Part shown: in pieces, positions 18,389 to 26,658 of the stretch
How positions within the stretch are numbered: the stretch's first letter is position 1
Layout: every line of letters starts with the position of its first letter
From: T1Sed10-7 sp040904745
GTDB lineage: Bacteria > Actinomycetota > Nitriliruptoria > Nitriliruptorales > Nitriliruptoraceae
NCBI GenBank assembly: GCA_040904745.1
Contig: JBBDSW010000157.1
Coordinates: 1-64,000 of the forward strand
DNA length: 64,000 nt
Reading direction: 5' to 3'
Notes under the pieces: model-generated
Database searches by the model: none
What the model saw: the letters and a program-made list of their open reading frames with translations, nothing else
What the model was told of the DNA's origin: nothing
Program-made: the position numbers and the translations under genes

Positions 18389-18943
18389 GTGACCAGCGCC
18401 GCCACCGTCGACGGCACGAGGCTGGAGCTCGTGGTCGGGGACATCACCGACCAACCGGACCTCGATGCCGTGGTCAACGCCGCCAACGCCCAGCTGACCG
18501 TCGGGGGAGGGGTCGCCGGTGCGATCCATGCCGCCGCGGGTCCGGAGCTCGACCGCGCCTGTCGGCCGCTCGCGCCGATCGCACCGGGGGAGTGCGTGGC
18601 CACCGACGCCTTCGGGCTCCCCAACCGGCGCGTCGTCCACGCGCTCGGGCCGATCTACGGCCGGGACGAACCGGCGGAGGAGCTGCTGGCCTCGGTCTAC
18701 CGCTGTGCGCTCGCACGAGCGGCGACGGAGGGGCTGGCCTCGATCGGGTTCCCGGCCATCTCCACCGGCGCGTTCGGCTACCCGATGCGTCCGGCCGCCG
18801 AGGTGGCACTGGGAGAGGTGCTCGGGGCGTTGGCCAGCCCGTCGTCACCTCGCTCGTCGCTGCGGCTCGTGCGGTTCGTGCTGTTCTCGGAGTCGGACCT
18901 CGAGGTCCACGCCGAGGTCCTGGACTCACTGACTCCCGGGTGA
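18389..18943 (+). CDS. Macrodomain protein (ADP-ribose / O-acetyl-ADP-ribose hydrolase type)
   Basis: A 184-residue single macrodomain. The ADP-ribose pocket is clear: VVGDITDQPDLDAVVNAAN (about 13-31), TVGGGVAGAIHAAAG (about 36-50) and the distal loop FPAISTGAFGYP (about 119-130). This is the MacroD/YmdB-like pattern, so removal of acetyl or ADP-ribosyl groups is expected. GTG start behind GGAAGGAG. The last 18 bases overlap the 3' end of the convergent peptidase gene. Confidence 0.93.
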   Translation: MTSAATVDGTRLELVVGDITDQPDLDAVVNAANAQLTVGGGVAGAIHAAAGPELDRACRPLAPIAPGECVATDAFGLPNRRVVHALGPIYGRDEPAEELLASVYRCALARAATEGLASIGFPAISTGAFGYPMRPAAEVALGEVLGALASPSSPRSSLRLVRFVLFSESDLEVHAEVLDSLTPG

Positions 18944-20101
18944 GGGAGCGGGGTCGGACAACGCCGCGACCAGCTCGGCCAGGAACCGCTCGCAGGCGAG
19001 CAGTTGGCTCTCCTCGATCCACTCGTCGGGCTGGTGGGCCTGTTCGATGCTCCCTGGTCCGCACACGACCGTCGACAGCCCGGCCGCCTGGAAGTGTCCG
19101 CCATCCGTTCCGAAGGGCACGGAGCCGCTCTCGCCCGTGAAGCCGGTCAGACGGCGCACGAGCGCCTCGGCCGCGCCGTCCACCTCGGGCGCGAGGCCGA
19201 GGGCGATCGCGTCACGCTGGAAGACGATCCGGCCCTCGCCGGTCGTGGCGCGCAGTGCGGGGAGGACCTCCTCGAGGGCGAAGCGCTCCACCTCGGTGAA
19301 CACCTCCTCGGAGTCGTCGGCCGGGACCGGGCGGTACTCCCAGGTCAGCTCCGCCCGCCGGGGGACGATGTTGATGGCCTGGCCGGCATGCAGCGTGGCC
19401 AGGTTGAACGTGGTGTAGGGCGGATCGAACCGGGGGTCGATGGCGGCGTCCTCGTGCTGGCTCGCCAGGTCGTCGATGAAGGTGGCGATCCGAGCGGCGG
19501 CAGCCAGGGCGTTGGCCGCACGGTGTGGCTGGCTGGAGTGGCCGTCGCGCCCCTCGACGATCGTCGTGAAGGCCCGCACCCCCTTGTGCGCGGTCACGGG
19601 ATGCATGCTGGTCGGCTCCCCGACGAGCACCGCGTCCGGTCGCGGCTGGGTGGTGAGCAGGAGATCGACCGCGTCCGGCGCGCCGACGGTGCCGATCTCC
19701 TCGTCGTAGGTGAGCACGAGCAGGATCGGGCGGGTCAGCGGCGCGGCGACCATCGCCGGCAGGGCCGCGAGCACCACCGCGAGGAACCCCTTCATGTCGG
19801 TGGTCCCTCGTCCGTACAACACGCCGTCCCGGTCGGTCAGCGCGAACGGATCGAGGCTCCACGGCTGGCCATCCACCGGGACGCAGTCGGTGTGGGCCGC
19901 CAGCACGACGCCGCCAGGCACCTCCGGTCCGATGCGGGCCACCAGGTTCGCCTTGGTCCCGGTCGCATCGAGGCGGCGGACGTGGGGCACGCCGTGTCGG
20001 TCGAGCAGCGAGGTGACCAGGTCCACCACCTCGAGGTTGGACGTGCGGCTGGTGGTGTCGATGCCGACCAGCGCGGCCAGCAGGTCGCGCATCTCGGTCA
20101 T
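18926..20101 (-). CDS. M20 peptidase, acetylornithine deacetylase (ArgE)-like
   Basis: A 391-residue zinc-dependent M20 amidohydrolase. Metal ligands sit in LAAHTDCVPVDG (about residues 67-78), GRGTTDMKG (about 96-104) and the TYDEEIGTVG pair of glutamates (about 129-138); the dimerisation domain begins around KGVRAFTTIVEGRDGHSS. A C-terminal GTDGGHFQAAG and EQAHQPDEWI fit ArgE closely, so hydrolysis of N-acetylornithine or another N-acyl amino acid is likely. Its ATG overlaps the gamma-carbonic-anhydrase stop (ATGA), so the two are coupled. No other arginine gene is nearby. Confidence 0.88.
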   Translation of the reverse strand: MTEMRDLLAALVGIDTTSRTSNLEVVDLVTSLLDRHGVPHVRRLDATGTKANLVARIGPEVPGGVVLAAHTDCVPVDGQPWSLDPFALTDRDGVLYGRGTTDMKGFLAVVLAALPAMVAAPLTRPILLVLTYDEEIGTVGAPDAVDLLLTTQPRPDAVLVGEPTSMHPVTAHKGVRAFTTIVEGRDGHSSQPHRAANALAAAARIATFIDDLASQHEDAAIDPRFDPPYTTFNLATLHAGQAINIVPRRAELTWEYRPVPADDSEEVFTEVERFALEEVLPALRATTGEGRIVFQRDAIALGLAPEVDGAAEALVRRLTGFTGESGSVPFGTDGGHFQAAGLSTVVCGPGSIEQAHQPDEWIEESQLLACERFLAELVAALSDPAPSPGSQ

Positions 20102-20616
20102 CGGTCGTCCTGGCGCGCGGCGCGGTAGCGCTCCGCGAGGTCGAGGTAGCTGGCCACGTTCTGCCGGGGGACCGGCGGGAGTTCCACCTCGCGGACCGTG
20201 GCCGGCACGCCGATGGCCAACGTGCCTGCCGGTACCTCGAAGCCCTCCCGGACCACGGCGCCTGCCCCGATGACCGCTCCCGCGCCGATCGTGGCGCCGT
20301 TCAGCACGATGGCACCCATGCCGATGAGGACGTCGTCCTCGATCGTGCAGCCGTGCAGGATCGCCCGGTGTCCGACGGTCACCCGTGCCCCGATCCGGGC
20401 CGGCTGATCCGCGTCGGTGTGCACCACGGTGAGGTCCTGGAGGTTCGTGTCGTCACCGACCTCGAGCGTCGCCTTCTCGGAGCGCAGGACGCAGCCGAAC
20501 CACACGGAGACGCCGGCCGCCAGCGTCACCTGCCCGGCGACGGTGGCGTCGTCCGCGACGAAGGCCCCAGGGTCGATCCGGGGTGTGTGTCCATCGATCG
20601 TCAGGATGCGTGGCAC
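20098..20616 (-). CDS. Gamma-carbonic anhydrase family, left-handed beta-helix protein
   Basis: A 172-residue hexapeptide-repeat protein of the YrdA/PaaY/gamma-CA group. Repeats of the I/V-G-x4 type run through the middle. The zinc histidines are visible in VVHTDAD and VTVGHRAILHGC, and the flanking VWFGCVLRSEK and NLQDLTVVH carry the conserved Arg, Asn/Gln and Asp of the active site. Bicarbonate formation is plausible, although many relatives show no activity in vitro. GTG start directly behind GAGGAGG. First gene of a two-gene unit with the ArgE-like peptidase. Confidence 0.9.
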   Translation of the reverse strand: MPRILTIDGHTPRIDPGAFVADDATVAGQVTLAAGVSVWFGCVLRSEKATLEVGDDTNLQDLTVVHTDADQPARIGARVTVGHRAILHGCTIEDDVLIGMGAIVLNGATIGAGAVIGAGAVVREGFEVPAGTLAIGVPATVREVELPPVPRQNVASYLDLAERYRAARQDDR

Positions 20617-20751
20617 GGGGCCTCCTCGGGGCGCGGCGGCCGTCGCTGCTCGGGGTACGGGGATCGGTCCGCCGCGGACAGTCTGCCACCTGGCCCCGAC
20701 GGCTCGTGTGTGCGAGGCTCGGCCTGGCTCCCGGTCCCAGGGAGGAGTGCC

Positions 20752-21591
20752 GTGACCGATGTCGCCGCGACGATCGCCCGCCTACTGCGGCGGGCGGACG
20801 AGGTGCGCAAGGCGGCGCCGTCCCGCACGGAGGCCTCCCGGGTGCGGGAGCAGATCGTCGGTGTGCTCACCGAGGCCCGCAGCCACCTCGACGACGTCGA
20901 AGACGAGGACCTCCGGCTCGAGCTCGCCGGCGCGATCGCCCGCCGGGTCGCCGATCTGGACCACGAGGAGGTCGCCACCCTGCTCGGGCCGAGTCCGGAT
21001 GTGGCGGTCGCGCCGACCCGCGTCGACGAGCCGGGGCGCGTCCCGCCGGGCCAACATCTGACCGCCGGGTTCCCGGTCCTGCACGTCGGCCGGGCACCCG
21101 ACTGGACACGAAAGGACGTGCGCATCACGGTCACGGGAGCGGTGGAACGGCGCCTCGTCCTCACCTTCGAGGACCTGGTCGCGTTCGGGGCGAGTGAGGT
21201 GACCCGCGACTTCCACTGTGTCACGACCTGGTCGCGGTTGGACAACACCTGGACCGGCGTGCCCGTCGCCGGGCTCCTGGACGAAGCGGGGATGCGGGCC
21301 GATGCCACGCACGCGGTCGTCTCCGGTCACCCCGCCTACAGCACGAACCTGGCGCTTGCGGACCTGTCGGCACCGGATGTGTTGCTGGCCTGGGAGCACG
21401 ACGGCCGGGAGCTCCCCCGTGCCCACGGCGGCCCGGTCCGCCTGGTCGTGCCGCACCTCTACGGCTGGAAGTCCGTCAAGTGGGTGAGCGAGCTGCGGCT
21501 GGTCGGCCGCAACGTCCCCGGCTACTGGGAGGAGCGGGGCTACCACGACCTCGGCGACCCCTGGCGGGAGCAGCGGTTCCGCGGGGACTGA
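20752..21591 (+). CDS. Sulfite-oxidase-like molybdopterin protein with N-terminal extension
   Basis: A 279-residue protein. Residues about 100-279 are a sulfite oxidase/MsrP-type molybdopterin domain: the Mo-ligand Cys156 is in DFHCVTTWS, and the cofactor pocket shows GPVRLVVPHLYGWKSVKWV and a C-terminal GYWEERGYHDLGDPW. The first ~95 residues are charged, helical and not part of the family; they contain no Tat or Sec signal, so the protein should be cytoplasmic, unlike MsrP. The substrate is unknown (sulfite, methionine sulfoxide or other). GTG start after GGAGGAG. Confidence 0.88.
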   Translation: MTDVAATIARLLRRADEVRKAAPSRTEASRVREQIVGVLTEARSHLDDVEDEDLRLELAGAIARRVADLDHEEVATLLGPSPDVAVAPTRVDEPGRVPPGQHLTAGFPVLHVGRAPDWTRKDVRITVTGAVERRLVLTFEDLVAFGASEVTRDFHCVTTWSRLDNTWTGVPVAGLLDEAGMRADATHAVVSGHPAYSTNLALADLSAPDVLLAWEHDGRELPRAHGGPVRLVVPHLYGWKSVKWVSELRLVGRNVPGYWEERGYHDLGDPWREQRFRGD

Positions 21592-21709
21592 CATGCGCGG
21601 CATACTCGGCGCTGACGGACGCCGGCTGGCGTCCGGGGTCGTGACGAGGGGACCGAACGTGGAGCAGCCGCCGACAGGGAGGACGGAAACGGTCGAGGAG
21701 CTGGCGCCG

Positions 21710-22864
21710 ATGCCGCGACCGCACCCGGCATCGCACCTGCCGCTACCGCTGAAGGTCGCGGTGCTGGCCGGCGGTGCCAACACCGAACGTAACGTGTCCC
21801 TGTCGTCGGGTACGGCGGTGGTCCGGGCGCTGCGCGGGCTGGGCCATGCCGTCGCGCAGGTCGACTCCGCGTCGTCCCCGATCGTCCCGGACCAGGATCC
21901 GGCGGAGGCCTACCTGACCGCCGAGGTGGAGGAAGACGGCCTCGCGGCCACGCCGATGGCGCCGACCGCCGCTCCGCCGCCGGATCTGGAGGCGCTCGCC
22001 GTGGTCCGTCGGGGGCAGGAGAGCGGGGTCCTGGCGCCCGGTCTGCTGCCGATCCTCGAACTCGCCGATGTCGTGCTCGTGACGGTCTTCGGCGACGAGG
22101 GTGAGTCCGGCGCGGTCCAGCGGCTGCTCGATGCCCACGGCATCGTCTACACCGGCCCGTCGGCCGAGGTCGCGGAGTTCACCTACCACAAGGCACGCAC
22201 CAAGGAGGCGCTGCTCGCCCACGGCATCGAGACGCCCGCCTGGCACGTCGTCCGGCGCGGGAGGATCGACGAGGACCTCCCGGCGCTCGAGATCGACGGT
22301 CCGTGGATCGTGAAGCCCGAGGCCGGTGGCTCCACGATCGGGCTCACCAAGGTCGAGGACCCCGACGGGATCGCGGAGGCGTGCGCCTTGGCGAGCGCGG
22401 AGGGCCAGGACGCGCTGATCGAGGAGTTCGTGCCCGGCCGCGACTTCACGATCGGCGTGCTCGGGGACCGCGTGTACGCCGTCGTCGAGGCCATGACCGA
22501 GCGCGAGCTCTACGACTACGAGGCGAAGTACACCCCGGGCCTGGCCCACAAGCGGGTACCGGCCGACCTCGAGCCCGAGCAGACCGCGGAGCTCAAGCGG
22601 CTGACCGGTGAGGTCCACCGGCTGCTCGGCATCGGCGACACCTCGTCGCGGGCCGATTTCCGCCTGACACCCGAGGGGCGGTTCACCTTCTTCGAGACCA
22701 ACCCGCTGCCGGGGCTGACGCCGACCTCGAGCTTCCCGTTGTCGTTGGCCGGCGAGGGGGTGACGTTCCCGCAGCTGTGCGAGGAACTGGTCCTTCGGGC
22801 GCTGCGGGCCCACGGGCGCGGGGTGCCAGGTGATCAGGACGGCGACGTGGAGGACGGCCGGTGA
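21710..22864 (+). CDS. ddl: D-alanine--D-alanine ligase
   Basis: ATP-grasp ligase making the D-Ala-D-Ala dipeptide for peptidoglycan. From the ATG at 21710 it is 384 residues. KVAVLAGGANTERNVSLSSG (about 15-34) carries the N-terminal Glu/Ser pair, KPEAGGSTIGL the ATP lysine and small loop, YDYEAKYTPG the omega-loop tyrosine, and RADFRLT then FFETNPLPGLTP the Mg-binding residues. The chosen start follows GAGGAG by 9 bases. An earlier in-frame ATG at 21593 would add 39 residues that look unstructured. Its TGA overlaps the next GTG (GTGA). Confidence 0.93.
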   Translation: MPRPHPASHLPLPLKVAVLAGGANTERNVSLSSGTAVVRALRGLGHAVAQVDSASSPIVPDQDPAEAYLTAEVEEDGLAATPMAPTAAPPPDLEALAVVRRGQESGVLAPGLLPILELADVVLVTVFGDEGESGAVQRLLDAHGIVYTGPSAEVAEFTYHKARTKEALLAHGIETPAWHVVRRGRIDEDLPALEIDGPWIVKPEAGGSTIGLTKVEDPDGIAEACALASAEGQDALIEEFVPGRDFTIGVLGDRVYAVVEAMTERELYDYEAKYTPGLAHKRVPADLEPEQTAELKRLTGEVHRLLGIGDTSSRADFRLTPEGRFTFFETNPLPGLTPTSSFPLSLAGEGVTFPQLCEELVLRALRAHGRGVPGDQDGDVEDGR

Positions 22865-24912
22865 GCACGATGCCGACGCGCGCCTGGGACGGGTTGCCTT
22901 ACCCGGTCGAGGAGGTCGAGCATTTCGAGATCCCGCTCTCGGACGGGACCCTCCTGGCCGCGCGGCGCTGGCAGCCGCGGAGGGCGTCACAGCGACCGGT
23001 CCCGGCCATCCTCGAGTACATCCCCTACCGCAAGCGGGACAAGACGGCCTACCGGGATGGGCTGAGCCACCCCTACGTCGCGGGGCACGGCTACGCGTCG
23101 GTGCGGGTCGATCTCCGTGGCTCCGGCGAGTCGGAAGGGGTCCTGACCGACGAGTACCTGCAGCAGGAGCTCGACGATGGCCTCGAGGTGATCGCCTGGA
23201 TCGCCGAACAGCCGTGGTGCGATGGTCGGATCGGCATGATCGGGAAGTCCTGGGGTGGCTTCAACGGGCTCCAGCTCGCTGCGCTGCAGCCCGACGCCCT
23301 CGGGGCGATCGTGACCGTGTGCTCGACCGACGACCGCTACGCCGACGACGTGCACTACATGGGGGGGTGCCTGCTCAGCGACAACCTGTCGTGGGCGTCA
23401 TCGATGTTCGCCAACACCTCGTGCCCTCCCGACCCGGCGCTGGTCGGGGACCGCTGGCGGGAGCGGTGGCGCGAGCGGCTGGAAGGGTCGGGGCTGTGGC
23501 TGGAGACCTGGCTGGAGCACCAGCACCGCGACGACTACTGGAAACACGGGTCGGTCGGTGAGGACATGCAGGCGATCCAGATCCCCGTGATGGCCGTGTC
23601 CGGCTGGGCGGACGGCTACTCGAACAGCGTGTTCCGCCTCCTGGCCGAGCTCGACGAGGGTGTTCCCCGACGGGGGTTGGTGGGTCCCTGGAGCCACAAG
23701 TACCCCCACCTCGGCGTCCCCGGTCCCGCCATCGGCTTCCTCCAGGAGTGCGTGCGCTGGTGGGACCGGTGGCTCAAGGGCGTGGACAACGGCCTGGACG
23801 ACGAGCCCCAGCTCCTCGCGTGGATGCAGGACCCGATCCCCCCGGCCCTCGACGTGCAGGTGCGGCCCGGACGCTGGATCTCGGAACCGTCGTGGCCGTC
23901 CGCCGGGGTCGAGGAGCGGGTGCTCGGGCTCGGGGACGCCGGCCTGTTCGCCGACATCGACGACGCCCCCAACGATGCGCGGCTCCGCACCGTCAGCTCG
24001 CCGATGTCGCTGGGCCTCTACGCCGGCAAGTGGGCCTCCTTCACCGCGACCCCGGATCTTCCGATGGATCAACGCGAGGAGGACGGTGGCTCGCTGAACT
24101 TCGACTCGACCGTGCTCGACGACCCGCTCGAGATCCTCGGCGCCCCCGTCGTCGAACTCGAGCTGTTCGTCGACCAGCCCGTGGCGATGGTGGCGGTGCG
24201 GCTCTCGGATCGCCTCCCGGACGACTCCATCACGCGGGTCACCTACGGGCTCAAGAACCTCTGCCACCGGGACTCCGACGAGCATCCCGAACCGCTCGTC
24301 CCGGGCCAGCGGTACCGGGTCCGGGTCCAGCTCAACGAGGTCGCTCACCGCTTCGAGGCCGGGCACCGGCTGCGGCTGCAGATCTCGACGTCGTACTGGC
24401 CGGTGGCCTGGCCGTCACCGACCCCCGTCCGACTGACCGTCGATCCGGCGGCGAGCCGTCTGATGCTGCCCGTGCGCGAGCCACGACCCGACGAGGAGCA
24501 GGCGCTTCGCTCCTTCGACGAGCCGGAGGGCAGCGAACCGCCGCGTCAGCGTCAGCTGGTCCCGCGGGACTACGGCTGGCGGGTGATCCGCGATCTGGTC
24601 ACCACGGAGACGGCCGTGGAGACCCGCAAGGACGAAGGCACCTACCGGCTCGAGGACATCGACCTGGACGTCCACAGCCGTACCGACGAGCGGTACTCCT
24701 ACCTCGACGACGACCCGACGACCGCCCGTGGAGAGGTCACCGGGGTCCGCCGCTTCACCCGGGGCGCCTGGGACGTGCGCACGGTCACGCGCACGGTGCT
24801 GACCTGTACGGCCGAGGAGTTCCGGATCCGGGCGACGCTGGACGCCTACGAGGGGGAGACCCGGGTCGTGGCGAAGAGCTGGGATCGGACGATCCCGCGC
24901 CGGCTGCTGTGA
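22861..24912 (+). CDS. CocE/NonD-type serine hydrolase (X-Pro dipeptidyl-peptidase family)
   Basis: A 683-residue alpha/beta hydrolase. The nucleophile elbow GKSWGG is at about 124-129, the acid is in SGWADGYSN (about 246-254), and the catalytic His is in GPWSHKYPH (about 275-283). After the hydrolase domain (to ~310) come the C-terminal jelly-roll domain of the S15/CocE group and an extra ~110-residue extension from about 560. Such enzymes cleave esters or amides, for example acyl amino esters; the substrate here is not deducible. No secretion signal. Overlaps both neighbours by 4 bases, so it is translationally coupled. Confidence 0.9.
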   Translation: MSTMPTRAWDGLPYPVEEVEHFEIPLSDGTLLAARRWQPRRASQRPVPAILEYIPYRKRDKTAYRDGLSHPYVAGHGYASVRVDLRGSGESEGVLTDEYLQQELDDGLEVIAWIAEQPWCDGRIGMIGKSWGGFNGLQLAALQPDALGAIVTVCSTDDRYADDVHYMGGCLLSDNLSWASSMFANTSCPPDPALVGDRWRERWRERLEGSGLWLETWLEHQHRDDYWKHGSVGEDMQAIQIPVMAVSGWADGYSNSVFRLLAELDEGVPRRGLVGPWSHKYPHLGVPGPAIGFLQECVRWWDRWLKGVDNGLDDEPQLLAWMQDPIPPALDVQVRPGRWISEPSWPSAGVEERVLGLGDAGLFADIDDAPNDARLRTVSSPMSLGLYAGKWASFTATPDLPMDQREEDGGSLNFDSTVLDDPLEILGAPVVELELFVDQPVAMVAVRLSDRLPDDSITRVTYGLKNLCHRDSDEHPEPLVPGQRYRVRVQLNEVAHRFEAGHRLRLQISTSYWPVAWPSPTPVRLTVDPAASRLMLPVREPRPDEEQALRSFDEPEGSEPPRQRQLVPRDYGWRVIRDLVTTETAVETRKDEGTYRLEDIDLDVHSRTDERYSYLDDDPTTARGEVTGVRRFTRGAWDVRTVTRTVLTCTAEEFRIRATLDAYEGETRVVAKSWDRTIPRRLL

Positions 24913-25466
24913 GGGGACCCCAGCGAGAAGGGCACGACCTGCCAGCCGTCGAGGTGGCTGGCCCCGATCACTGGCGGGACGTTCGGGCGGTGCGCCTGCT
25001 GGCGCTGGTGGACGCGCCCGACGCCTTCGGCACGACCTCCGTGGAGGAGTCGGCCCTGCCGGACGACACCTGGCGGCAACGGTTGTCCGGTGGTGCCCGG
25101 CAGACGTTGCTGGCCTGGCATCACGCCGTGGCCCGCGACGATGGCGGCGGTGGCCTCACGCCGGCCGGGATCGTGCAGGTGGGACCGATCGTGGGTGACC
25201 CGCAGGCGGCGGGCGACCACGGGGTCTACGGGCTGTTCGTCGTCCCGAGTGCCCGCGGGCTCGGGGTCGCTGAGGCGTTGCTGGCCGCGGCCGCAGGGAT
25301 CGCGCGGGAGGCGGGAGCGCCACGCCTCCGCCTCGATGTCGGGGACCACAACACCCCGGCGCAGCGGCTCTACCACCGGGTCGGATTCCGCTCGACCGGC
25401 CGCGTCGGTTCCCTGCCGGCGCCACGGCAGCACGTCACCGAGCACGAGCTCGCCCTGCGTCTGTGA
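24909..25466 (+). CDS. GNAT family N-acetyltransferase
   Basis: A 185-residue acetyltransferase. The acetyl-CoA loop is VVPSARGLGVAEALL (about residues 113-127, R-x2-G-x-G/A variant), preceded by the beta-strand GVYGLFVV and followed by RLDVGDHNTPAQRLYHRVGF, the usual C-terminal GNAT motif. The GTG overlaps the hydrolase stop codon. A GTG at 24954 would be an alternative shorter start. The acetyl acceptor is unknown. Confidence 0.88.
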   Translation: MRGPQREGHDLPAVEVAGPDHWRDVRAVRLLALVDAPDAFGTTSVEESALPDDTWRQRLSGGARQTLLAWHHAVARDDGGGGLTPAGIVQVGPIVGDPQAAGDHGVYGLFVVPSARGLGVAEALLAAAAGIAREAGAPRLRLDVGDHNTPAQRLYHRVGFRSTGRVGSLPAPRQHVTEHELALRL

Positions 25467-25524
25467 ACGGTGACCGGCGGTGTCGCTCGTCGTCGTTAGG
25501 GTGCGGGCCGACGGGGAGGTCCAC

Positions 25525-26658
25525 GTGAGGGTGCTCCACACCAGCGACTGGCAGCTCGGCATGACCCGCCACTACCTCGCGGGCGAGGCACAGGCGCGGT
25601 TCAGCGAGGCCCGCCTCGAGGCCGTGACACGTCTCGGGGAACTGGCCGCCGCCGAGGGTTGCGTCTGCGTCGTCGTCGCCGGCGACGTGTTCGAGACCAG
25701 CCATCCGGACGCGCGGACGGTGGCTCGCACCCTGGAGCGCCTCGCGCGGTTCACGGTCCCCGTCTACCTGCTCCCCGGCAACCACGACCCGCTCGACCCG
25801 GGGTCGATCTGGCGTTCCCCAATCTTCCAGGACCGCTGCCCCACGCACGTCGAGGTCCTCGACGGCCCCGAGGCCCGCACACCGGTCGAGGGCCTGGAGA
25901 TCGTCGGTGCGCCGTGGCCGAGCAAGCAACCGCTCGGTGACCTCACCGCAGAGGCGTGCGAGGCGGCGCCGGCGGACGGCGCCCGACGTCTGGTGGTCGG
26001 GCACGGGGGTGTCGCCGAGGTCAGCGGTGGCTTCGAGGCCGCCGGCACGATCGAGCTCAGCCGCCTCCGGCGGGCGGTCTCCGACGGTCGGGTGCGCTAC
26101 GTGGCGTTGGGCGACCGGCACTCGGCCACCCGCGTCGACGACGATGGACACGTGTGGTACTCGGGTGCACCCGAGCCGACCGACTACGACGAGGTCGATC
26201 CCGGCACGGCGCTCGTCGTCGATCTGGGACCCGCCGTGCCGGAGGTCACCCGGCACGAGGTCGGCACCTGGCGGTTCCACCTGCTCCGGCACGCGGTCGA
26301 CACCGACGAGGACCTCGACCGTCTCGAAGCGCTCCTCGACGCCCTCGACGAGCCGTCCCGGGCGATCGTGAAGCTGGGGCTCGAAGGCACCCTCGATCTG
26401 CGCCAGGTGGCTCGGCTCGATGCGCTCCTCGAGGAGCGGGCGCTCAGGTTCGGCGCGCTCGAGCACCCGCAGCGGCACCGTGACATCGCGGTGCGCGCCA
26501 CGGACGACGACGTGGCCACGCTCGAGCTCACCGGCTACGCGGCCGTCGCCCGGGACGCGCTGCACGCGCGGGCGACCGCCGGTGGCCACGACGGCGAGGT
26601 GGCGACCGACGCCCTCTCGCTGCTGCTCCGCCTGGCCGGGCACGAGGAGGCGACATGA
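25525..26658 (+). CDS. SbcD-like exonuclease subunit (calcineurin-type phosphoesterase)
   Basis: Nuclease half of an SbcCD/Mre11-Rad50-type complex for processing DNA ends and hairpins. About 377 residues. Phosphoesterase motifs are present in order: HTSDWQLG (4-11), VVAGDVFE (about 52-59), LLPGNHDP (about 82-89), VVGHGG and, less typically, ALGDRHSA where GHxH is usual. The start is the GTG at 25525, placed 5 bases after GGGGAGG. Its end overlaps the SbcC-like gene by 4 bases (ATGA), a strong sign of a stoichiometric complex. The C-terminal capping region is ~130 residues. Confidence 0.86.
   Translation: MRVLHTSDWQLGMTRHYLAGEAQARFSEARLEAVTRLGELAAAEGCVCVVVAGDVFETSHPDARTVARTLERLARFTVPVYLLPGNHDPLDPGSIWRSPIFQDRCPTHVEVLDGPEARTPVEGLEIVGAPWPSKQPLGDLTAEACEAAPADGARRLVVGHGGVAEVSGGFEAAGTIELSRLRRAVSDGRVRYVALGDRHSATRVDDDGHVWYSGAPEPTDYDEVDPGTALVVDLGPAVPEVTRHEVGTWRFHLLRHAVDTDEDLDRLEALLDALDEPSRAIVKLGLEGTLDLRQVARLDALLEERALRFGALEHPQRHRDIAVRATDDDVATLELTGYAAVARDALHARATAGGHDGEVATDALSLLLRLAGHEEAT

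Noticed and set aside
15943..18624. 893-residue minus-strand frame opposite the fused phosphofructokinase
   Set aside because: Shadow of the high-GC plus-strand gene; composition unlike a real protein.
23748..25465. Long plus-strand frame starting inside the CocE-like gene
   Set aside because: Only the part after 24909 matches a protein family (GNAT); the rest overlaps the hydrolase in another frame.
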